DNA of 53,453 bases from positions 14,520-67,972 of the forward strand of contig JAUQPG010000005.1 of the NCBI GenBank assembly GCA_030550495.1, read 5' to 3'. The notes beneath the pieces are model-generated. The model saw nothing but the letters and a program-made list of their open reading frames with translations. It made no database searches and was not told the DNA's origin. The position numbers were made by a program, and so were the translations under genes. Positions within the stretch are counted from its first letter, which is position 1, and the number at the start of each line of letters is the position of its first letter. Shown one piece after another: positions 44,483-51,118 of this stretch. The DNA comes from Candidatus Bipolaricaulota bacterium (GTDB lineage: Bacteria; Bipolaricaulota; Bipolaricaulia; RBG-16-55-9; DRXL01).

Positions 44483-45511
44483 TTACTCCAACCTCACCCG
44501 CGGATCAATGAACGCATAAAGCAGGTCGACGACCAAGTTACCTACGACGAGCAACACCCCGTTAAATAGCGTAAATCCCACGACGCTTAGGATATCAAGC
44601 CGGATCGCAGCATCGGCGGCCCACCGGCCGATCCCCGGATAGTTAAAGATCGTCTCGGTGATGACTACCCCGTTGAGCAAGCCGATCAGAAGCAACCCCC
44701 CCATAGTCGCTACGGGGATCATGGCGTTGCGCGCGGCGTGCTTGTTAATGACGACACTCTCTTTGAGCCCTTTAGCGCGTGCGGTCATGACGTACTCCTG
44801 GCGTAGCGTCTCGAGCATCGAGCTGCGCGTCACGCGCAAGAGTAGCGCCCATTGCACATAGGAGAGCGTGATCACGGGCATGATGAGATGGCGCAGGGAA
44901 TCCCAGAAGACATCGAGCCTGCCGTTGAGCAAAGCATCGATGGTGTACATTTGAGTGTAGCGGATGAATGTGCCGTTGATGACCTCGCGGGTGACCCAGT
45001 CGGAGATCTGCCCTGGGGGGAACCATTGCAACTTCGCGTAGAAATACATGAGCATCAGCAGCCCAAAGACAAAGGTGGGCAGCGACCATCCGACAAGGGC
45101 GAAGACGCGCATTGTGTGGTCGATGAGTTTGTCTTGGTGGACGGCCGAGAGTATTCCCAGCCAGATGCCCACAAGAATAACAGGGAGCATCGCCCAGAGA
45201 GAGAGCTCCACAGTTGCGGGGAGATAGTAGAGCAAGGCTTCGAAGACGGGGCGCTGGGCGGTCTTCGACCAGCCGAGATCCCCCCGGATGATTTGGTTGA
45301 GCCATTGCCAGTACTGGATGTAGATGGGCTGGTCAAGCCCATATTTATGGATGATGCGTTGCATCGCGTCGGGGCTCTTGGGGACATCAGTCAAGTAGAG
45401 GCTGGCGCGCATCTCCGGGGAGAGCAACGAGAAGATCGCGAAGACAAAGATCGTCACTCCTAACAGTAAGAAGGGGAGCAAGAGCAATCGCCGAATAATA
45501 TACGCAAGCAT
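44483..45511 (-). CDS. Peptide ABC transporter permease (DppB-like) 2
   Basis: 342 residues, normal size. MLAYIIRRLLLLPFLLLGVTIFVFAIFSLLSPE, YGLDQPIYIQYWQWLNQIIRGDLGWS, EAA loop YVMTARAKGLKESVVINKHAARNAMIPV and the closing LVVDLLYAFIDPRVRLE. Two bases before the DppC-like gene. About 115 bases and a terminator separate it from the binding-protein gene upstream. Confidence 0.95.
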   Translation of the reverse strand: MLAYIIRRLLLLPFLLLGVTIFVFAIFSLLSPEMRASLYLTDVPKSPDAMQRIIHKYGLDQPIYIQYWQWLNQIIRGDLGWSKTAQRPVFEALLYYLPATVELSLWAMLPVILVGIWLGILSAVHQDKLIDHTMRVFALVGWSLPTFVFGLLMLMYFYAKLQWFPPGQISDWVTREVINGTFIRYTQMYTIDALLNGRLDVFWDSLRHLIMPVITLSYVQWALLLRVTRSSMLETLRQEYVMTARAKGLKESVVINKHAARNAMIPVATMGGLLLIGLLNGVVITETIFNYPGIGRWAADAAIRLDILSVVGFTLFNGVLLVVGNLVVDLLYAFIDPRVRLE

Positions 45512-45564
45512 GATCGCCTTAGCGTCAAGAGTATACTATACTTGGCCGGACTCCGTCAAGCGCG

Positions 45565-45605
45565 AAAAAACGCGAGGGCCGGAGGCACCTCGCCCCCGGC
45601 CCTCG
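45565..45605 (-). terminator. Rho-independent terminator after binding protein 2
   Basis: On the minus strand CGAGGGCCGG...CCGGCCCTCG (10-bp stem) is followed by CG and TTTTTT. It lies between the binding-protein gene and the permeases; partial read-through would give more binding protein than permease. Confidence 0.85.
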
Positions 45606-45626
45606 TCTCACGCTGATCGTAGCGTC

Positions 45627-47474
45627 TTAGCCCTTACTGAGCCAGTAGACATACGTGCCAGGATAGGCCGGATTGTAGAACCAGCCCTTGACCCAGACCT
45701 GCTCGTAGCGCCGCACCTGGAGCTGGATGTTCTGGATGTTGATCGCGTACTCCACGGCCAGGCGGTTGAGCTCGAAGTAGATCTTCTCGGCGCGCCCGCC
45801 CTTCTTCTGATCCGGCTCCTTCTTGGCCTTCACGACCAGGTCATCGAAGAGATCCTGGAGCGTGGGATACTTCTTAGCCTCAAGGAAGGTAGCATAGACC
45901 GGCTTGAACTCTACGTCCTTGAGGGCATCGAAGTTCTGGCCGATGGCGAAGGACCCGGTGCGGAACATATACGGATGGACCCAGTTGTGCGGGTGCGCAT
46001 AGTCTTCAAGCCAGCCGACCCAGAAGACCGCCAGCTCCCCTGCGTCCATAGCCTTCAAATATGTCGGCCAGGGCAGGTCGAGCACGTCCACGGAGAAGAT
46101 CGGTCGCCCGGCGCGCTTCTTGTTCATCTCTTCAAGGTTACGCTCGAGCATCTCCGCGGCGAAGCGGCGCGCTATGTTGCCCTGATTGAACGTCAAGACC
46201 AGGCGCATGCCGTCCGACCAGAGCTTGCCGCCCCAGGCAGCTTTCAGCTCCTCTTCGCACTTGGCCAGGCTGAACTCATAGCCCTTCTGCTCGGGGTTGT
46301 AGCCCAAGCGGCCCTCAATGATCACGCCATTGATGGGCTTGGCTTCACCCAGCCAGGACTCCTTGATGTATGTTGCCGTGTCGAAGCAGTAGTTGAGAGC
46401 CCGGCGCAGGTTGAGGTCAAGCAGGAGATCGGGCTTATCGGCGCCGCCGAGCTTAGGCATGTAGGCGCTGCCCTCCTTCACCTTGAAATTGATGAAGGCG
46501 CTCTGCATGACCGACCCCGGCAGTGGGCCATGCATGCGGGCCTTGCCAGCCTTGACCAAGGGCTCCATAGCCGCTACGAACGGGCGCGGCACATCGATAG
46601 AGTCGGCATCGCCGGCCTCGAACATCGCCAGCCGCGTGCCCCACTCCGGCACGACCTTCCTGATGTAGTTCTTGATGATAGCTGGGCGCTTCGCTAGGCC
46701 GCCCCAGTAGGCGTCGTTGCGCTCCAGAATAAGCTCTTTGCCCTTGTCCCACTTCACCAGCTTATACGGGCCGGTGCCGTTGGCAACGTCAAAGAGCTTG
46801 GAATCTTCCGCCTTGGGGTCCCACCACTTGCGCCAGTTGTCGCACTTGCCGTCCCAGTCGCCGCGGGCGATGGCCCACTCCTTGTCAATAATGGACGTCC
46901 AGCTCCCGGCGAGAATCTGCAGGAACGGCCCGAAGGGCGAAGCCAGCTTGATCTCGACCGTATCAGGGCCGGTGACCCGGATCGCGTTAAGCACTTGCTG
47001 ACAGGCTTGAGCATCACCCACCTTCTTAGCCAGCTCATCGATCGAGGCGACGTCAAGGACGTGCTCGATGATCATGTGGATGGGGCCGCCGGAACGATCT
47101 TGCAAGAGCGCTCGCTGGAAGCTGTAGGCCACGTCCTCAGGGGTGAGGTCGCCACCTTGATGGAATTTGACGCCCTTGCGAATCTTGAACGTGTAAGTGC
47201 TGCCATCGGGAGAGACCGTCCAGCTCTCCGCGAGCATCGGCACGAACTTATCAATTGCCTCGCCGTCGTAGAAGACCAGGGTCTCGTAGATGTTGAAGAT
47301 CGCCGTCGCGCTCGCTGTGTCATAGTGCCAGGCTGGATCGAGGGTCTCCAAATCGCCAATGACTGCCTCAATATATGTATCCGGGTTCTTCACTTGCTGT
47401 GCGAGACCGCTCGTCACCCCGAGAACCAACACCAGACTTAGGGCTAAAGCTCCCCATCTCCAAACTGCCTTCAT
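45627..47474 (-). CDS. Peptide-type ABC transporter substrate-binding protein 2 (SBP_bac_5)
   Basis: 615 residues. Signal peptide MKAVWRWGALALSLVLVLGVTSGLAQQ without a lipobox. SBP_bac_5 features: YTFKIRKGVKFHQGGDLTPEDVAYSFQRAL, NGTGPYKLVKWDKGKELILERNDAYWGG, LLLDLNLRRALNYCFDTATYIKE. The ligand cannot be read from sequence. It has its own promoter and SD (AAAAAAGGAGGT) and a terminator behind it. Confidence 0.95.
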   Translation of the reverse strand: MKAVWRWGALALSLVLVLGVTSGLAQQVKNPDTYIEAVIGDLETLDPAWHYDTASATAIFNIYETLVFYDGEAIDKFVPMLAESWTVSPDGSTYTFKIRKGVKFHQGGDLTPEDVAYSFQRALLQDRSGGPIHMIIEHVLDVASIDELAKKVGDAQACQQVLNAIRVTGPDTVEIKLASPFGPFLQILAGSWTSIIDKEWAIARGDWDGKCDNWRKWWDPKAEDSKLFDVANGTGPYKLVKWDKGKELILERNDAYWGGLAKRPAIIKNYIRKVVPEWGTRLAMFEAGDADSIDVPRPFVAAMEPLVKAGKARMHGPLPGSVMQSAFINFKVKEGSAYMPKLGGADKPDLLLDLNLRRALNYCFDTATYIKESWLGEAKPINGVIIEGRLGYNPEQKGYEFSLAKCEEELKAAWGGKLWSDGMRLVLTFNQGNIARRFAAEMLERNLEEMNKKRAGRPIFSVDVLDLPWPTYLKAMDAGELAVFWVGWLEDYAHPHNWVHPYMFRTGSFAIGQNFDALKDVEFKPVYATFLEAKKYPTLQDLFDDLVVKAKKEPDQKKGGRAEKIYFELNRLAVEYAINIQNIQLQVRRYEQVWVKGWFYNPAYPGTYVYWLSKG

Positions 47475-47580
47475 GGCGCTACCTCCTTTTTTGGTAATGG
47501 TGTGGGTGATGGAAAAGCGTTAGATCTTTGGACTCGACAACCACCTCCTTTTAAGCCACCCTTATATGGGCTTTTTCGGC

Positions 47581-47596
47581 TGTAACTTATGTTACA
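47581..47596 (-). promoter_or_regulatory. Palindrome over the -10 of binding protein 2
   Basis: TGTAAC-TTAT-GTTACA, a perfect 6+6 inverted repeat overlapping the predicted -10 box. A repressor site is the simplest reading; the regulator is unknown. Confidence 0.45.
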
Positions 47597-47618
47597 CCTA
47601 GGGCCGAGGGATTGTCAA
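47589..47618 (-). promoter_or_regulatory. Predicted promoter for binding protein 2
   Basis: Minus strand TTGACA (47613-47618), 18-base spacer, TAACAT (47589-47594). Start point near 47582, leader about 107 bases. Confidence 0.7.
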
Positions 47619-47714
47619 GAGCCAGGGCCCTTTTTTTTTGTCCATCAAAATTGAGAATTGGCGCGGGCGATGATATGGCTTGACGTGCTCGCAAATTTTA
47701 TGCACACTGATTCT

Positions 47715-48275
47715 ATGAAAAAATGGATATGGCTTGTGATAAGTGGGGTGTTGGTTGGCGGAGGTGTAGGGATCTGGTGGGCGTGGCAAGCCAGCACACC
47801 TTCGTCTGAAGCGTATCGAGCGGACGTCATAGAAGTCCTGCAAGGGCAAGGAGGGCTCGATCCCGGACTTGCCTTTATGCTTAAGGGAATTCGGGTCGAT
47901 CTCGATTGCCAGGACGAGGAGGTCTGCACCCGCAGGGAGCACTTTTCGGAGGTCTTCGATATCGCTGAGCAGTACGAGTTTCTCATCGGGGACTATCAGG
48001 GCCGGATCTGCAAGATGAAGCCCAGCGCCGGCGACCGCGCCGACCACCAGCGCCTATGTAAGCTTCTTCAGGAGTTTCTGAAAGAAGTCAACGGTATCAA
48101 GATGAACGCCTCGCTAGCGCTCAGCTTTCTCACCCAGAACAAACCAGAAGAGGTGCGGAGGCTCTTGCGGAACTTCTTGCACCGGATCTTAGGGCATCGC
48201 GAGCGCGTGCTCCAGATCGAAGCTGAACTGAGACAGATCAACTGGCTGGAGCCAGTGTTGCGCACGGAGCCCTAG
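47715..48275 (+). CDS. Single-pass anchored protein, unknown
   Basis: 186 residues from ATG 47715 (MKKWIWLVISGVLVGGGVGIWWAWQAS), giving an N-terminal membrane anchor; the track's earlier start adds 19 residues before the Lys-rich signal and is less likely. The rest is helical and charged, with several Cys (DCQDEEVCTRREHF, GRICKM, RLCKLLQEF). No family recognised. It is convergent with the M16 peptidase gene, with a gap of 8 bases. Confidence 0.7.
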   Translation: MKKWIWLVISGVLVGGGVGIWWAWQASTPSSEAYRADVIEVLQGQGGLDPGLAFMLKGIRVDLDCQDEEVCTRREHFSEVFDIAEQYEFLIGDYQGRICKMKPSAGDRADHQRLCKLLQEFLKEVNGIKMNASLALSFLTQNKPEEVRRLLRNFLHRILGHRERVLQIEAELRQINWLEPVLRTEP

Positions 48276-48283
48276 CCTGCACC

Positions 48284-50836
48284 CTAAAACTCCGGCCCTA
48301 GCATCGAGAGCACATAGTTCTGCAAGTACTTCTGGGCGACGCGCTTGATGTCTTCAGACGTCACCGCTTGGATCAGCTCTGGATATTGAGCGTCCATCTG
48401 GTAGCCCACGCCAAGTGTTTCATACCAACCCAGATACCAGGCACGGCGCTCTGTCGTCTCGTGATCGATTCTGTAGTTTCCGATCACATAGCTCTTAGCT
48501 CGGTCTAGCTCGTCTTGAGGCACGCCGTTCTCTTGGATATCTTTGATAATCTGGAGAATACCCTGCTGCGCGGTCTCAGCGTTCTGCGGCAGCGCGATGA
48601 TGTACGTTACCAAGTGACTCTCTTCAGCGCGCGACGGATAGAACGAGCCCGTCGAATATGCGAGCCCACGCTTATCGCGCAACTCGCTAAATAGCCGCGA
48701 GCTCATACCGCCACCTAAGATCGCATTGAGCAATTTCATCGCTGGGTAGTCAGGGCTGGACACCGGCGGGGCGGGATAGCCTAGAATCAGCCAAGTTAAA
48801 TTCGAGCGCTTCGCTGCTTCGACGCGCTTGTTCTCAGTCAGCGCCAGAGCGATGGGCTGGGGCTTGAGGGGCAGCTCTTCGGCGCCTTTGGGGAGCTCTT
48901 GGAGTTTCGCCCGCAAGAGCGCTTCGAGCAGCGCGCGATCAAACGCCCCAACAGCGACGACGGTCATATTGTTGGACACGTAGTATTTTTTGTAGAACTG
49001 CACGATGTCGTCGCGGGTGATGCGCGAGACACTCTCGGGGGTCGGGATGCGCCCGTAGGGGTGCGTGCTGTAGAGAGTGCTCTGGAAGTTATTGTAGATG
49101 ACTGAAAAATTCTGGTCGGCTTGAGCACGGATCTCACGGATGAATTCGGTCTTAGCGCGCTCGACCTCATCTGGGGCAAACGCCGGATTCAGCAGCACAT
49201 CAAGATAGATGGGCAGGGCGCGTTCCAGCGTCTCTTTCGGAGCGACCAGCGTCACGTGAGCCATGTCGGCCAGCAAGTCTTGGCTGAGCTGCGCCCCTAA
49301 GTTCTCAATTTCAGTAAAAATCTCTTCTTCGGAGCGCGAGGTCGTGCCGCGTAAGAGCAATCGCGATGTCAGCTCGGCGATCCCCGTGAGTTCTGGTGGT
49401 TCAGCGCGAGCGCCGGTGCCGACAAACGCCTGCAGCGCGACTGTCTCCGCAGAAGGGTCTTGGCGCAGGATCAGTTTCAGCCCATTGGGCAGCGTGATAA
49501 GCTCGTCAGTCGTCGGCTGCTCGGCGGCGCTCTCAGGGATGAGCACAAGCTCATAGTAAGTGTCAAGATTGATATACTTACGCGCGACGTTCACGATATC
49601 TTGGACGGTCACAGCGCGGATCCTCTCCGGGTATGTGAGCGCGAATGTATAATCTCCCGCGACGACGGCGTAGAACCCGAGCGTGCTAGCGATTCCTGAG
49701 CTTGTCTCAGCCTGGAGGGCCTCCCGAGCGAGCAAGACGGTCTTGGCGCGCTCGACCTCGTCAGGGCTGAGCTTGCCGTCGAGAATCTCTTTGAGTTTTG
49801 AGAGAATCGCTTGCTCGACAGCGACGCGGTTCTCGTAGGGGAACTCAGCGTAGATGTTGAAAATCCCTGGCTCTTTCTGGGTGAAATACCCAGCGTCTAT
49901 CGTCGTCACCAAACCCAATTCTTTGCGCAGCTTCTTGTAGAATCGTGAGCTGCGCCCCTCTGACAATAATGTGATCAAGACGTCCATGGCGTAGACGTCT
50001 TGGGCTTCTTTGACCGACGGGCCAGGCCAGGCGAATATTAAATATCCTTGGCTGACGTCGCGGCGGATCTCTCTGACGGTCTTTTGGGTGCGCGTTGGCT
50101 CCCTAGGATACGTCTGAGCTGGGATGGGTTTGCGCTCCATCACGCCGAATTTCTCTCGCACGATCTGTAGAGTTCGCTCGATCTCGATGTCCCCTGCGAC
50201 GATGAGCGTCATGTTGTTGGGGACGTAGTACGTCTTCATCCAGTTGAGAAAGTCTTCGCGCGTCAGCTTCCCCAAGCTATCAGCAAAGCCAATGATGGGG
50301 AGCTTGTATGGATGCACAGTATAAAACTCTTGGCGCAACGTGAAGAACGCAAACGAAGTGGGTGAATCTGAGCGCTGCTGCTGCTCGCGCAGGACGACTT
50401 CTTTCTCGCGAGCGATCTCTTCTTCGGGGAAGGTCGAGTTTTGTGTAATATCTGCGATGATATCTATAGCAAGCTCGGTGTGCTCGCTAGGCAGAATGAT
50501 ATAGTAATGGGTGAAATCGTAGGACGTTGCAGCGTTGGTGCGGCCGCCGAGGGCCTCGACTTCTCTGTCGATGCCGCCGGGGCGTTTTTCGGTGCCCTTG
50601 AAGAGCATGTGCTCAAAAAAGTGCGAGATGCCCGAGATCTCTCGCGTCTCGTTGAGGCTGCCCACGTTGACCCAAATATCTACGGCTGTAATGCCAGTAC
50701 CGGGTCTGGGAATGAGCAAGACTTTCAAGCCGTTATCGAGAGTAAATTCGTGCACGTTGGGCTGAGCGAGCGAGTTGGGGAGAGACAAGACAGCGACTGT
50801 AGCGAGCAAAAGAACAAGCACTGCGAAGCGTTTCAT
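48284..50836 (-). CDS. Double-domain M16 (pitrilysin-type) zinc peptidase
   Basis: 850 residues from ATG 50836 (MKRFAVLVLLLATVAVLSLPNSLAQPNVHEF), a signal peptide with GGAGG upstream; the track's start at 50908 adds 24 doubtful residues. The N-half has the inverted zinc motif HFFEH and the distant Glu in EEEIAREKEVVLREQQQ, hence active. The C-half (from about ITLPNGLKLILRQDPS) repeats the fold without HxxEH, as in the inactive half of such fusions. Probably a periplasmic peptidase breaking down peptides, perhaps linked to the nearby peptide importer. Confidence 0.95.
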   Translation of the reverse strand: MKRFAVLVLLLATVAVLSLPNSLAQPNVHEFTLDNGLKVLLIPRPGTGITAVDIWVNVGSLNETREISGISHFFEHMLFKGTEKRPGGIDREVEALGGRTNAATSYDFTHYYIILPSEHTELAIDIIADITQNSTFPEEEIAREKEVVLREQQQRSDSPTSFAFFTLRQEFYTVHPYKLPIIGFADSLGKLTREDFLNWMKTYYVPNNMTLIVAGDIEIERTLQIVREKFGVMERKPIPAQTYPREPTRTQKTVREIRRDVSQGYLIFAWPGPSVKEAQDVYAMDVLITLLSEGRSSRFYKKLRKELGLVTTIDAGYFTQKEPGIFNIYAEFPYENRVAVEQAILSKLKEILDGKLSPDEVERAKTVLLAREALQAETSSGIASTLGFYAVVAGDYTFALTYPERIRAVTVQDIVNVARKYINLDTYYELVLIPESAAEQPTTDELITLPNGLKLILRQDPSAETVALQAFVGTGARAEPPELTGIAELTSRLLLRGTTSRSEEEIFTEIENLGAQLSQDLLADMAHVTLVAPKETLERALPIYLDVLLNPAFAPDEVERAKTEFIREIRAQADQNFSVIYNNFQSTLYSTHPYGRIPTPESVSRITRDDIVQFYKKYYVSNNMTVVAVGAFDRALLEALLRAKLQELPKGAEELPLKPQPIALALTENKRVEAAKRSNLTWLILGYPAPPVSSPDYPAMKLLNAILGGGMSSRLFSELRDKRGLAYSTGSFYPSRAEESHLVTYIIALPQNAETAQQGILQIIKDIQENGVPQDELDRAKSYVIGNYRIDHETTERRAWYLGWYETLGVGYQMDAQYPELIQAVTSEDIKRVAQKYLQNYVLSMLGPEF

Positions 50837-50892
50837 ATCGGCCTCCTTCGGGGGTATTCTATCATTTCGAGAGGGTTGGGACAAATCTTCGG

Positions 50893-50921
50893 TTGACAGA
50901 GCCAGCACAGATGGGTAAAAT
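50893..50921 (+). promoter_or_regulatory. Predicted promoter for tRNA-Lys
   Basis: TTGACA (50893-50898), 17-base spacer, TAAAAT (50916-50921), 6 bases before the tRNA. Confidence 0.75.
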
Positions 50922-50927
50922 CTCTGT

Positions 50928-51002
50928 GGGCCGTTAGCTCAGTGGTAGAGCACCTGCCTTTTAAGCAGGGGGTCGCAGGTTCGATCCCTGCACGGCCTAC
51001 CA
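50928..51002 (+). tRNA. tRNA-Lys (UUU)
   Basis: 75 bases with encoded CCA. Acceptor GGGCCGT pairs with ACGGCCT (G1-U72 wobble), D arm GCTC-AGTGGTA-GAGC, anticodon arm CCTGC-CTTTTAA-GCAGG, T arm GCAGG-TTCGATC-CCTGC. Anticodon TTT. Confidence 0.95.
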
Positions 51003-51045
51003 CCTGCCCAATAGACCTCCTCGAGTGTGCTGTGTGTTTCGAATT

Positions 51046-51075
51046 TTGATCTTGCCCAGACCATGCCGGTATAAT
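51046..51075 (+). promoter_or_regulatory. Predicted promoter for the helicase gene
   Basis: TTGATC (51046-51051), 18-base spacer, TATAAT (51070-51075). Leader about 37 bases to ATG 51119. Confidence 0.55.
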
Positions 51076-51118
51076 CTCCTTCAGACTCATGCTAGCACCG
51101 CTGAGCGAGGAGGCTTCG

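Noticed and set aside
45510-46697. 395-residue plus-strand ORF
   Set aside because: It is antisense to binding protein 2 (45627-47474), which has a signal peptide and SBP_bac_5 motifs; the composition is a mirror of that gene.
47625-47639. GGGCCC followed by nine T as a plus-strand terminator
   Set aside because: No convincing stem and no plus-strand gene upstream to terminate.
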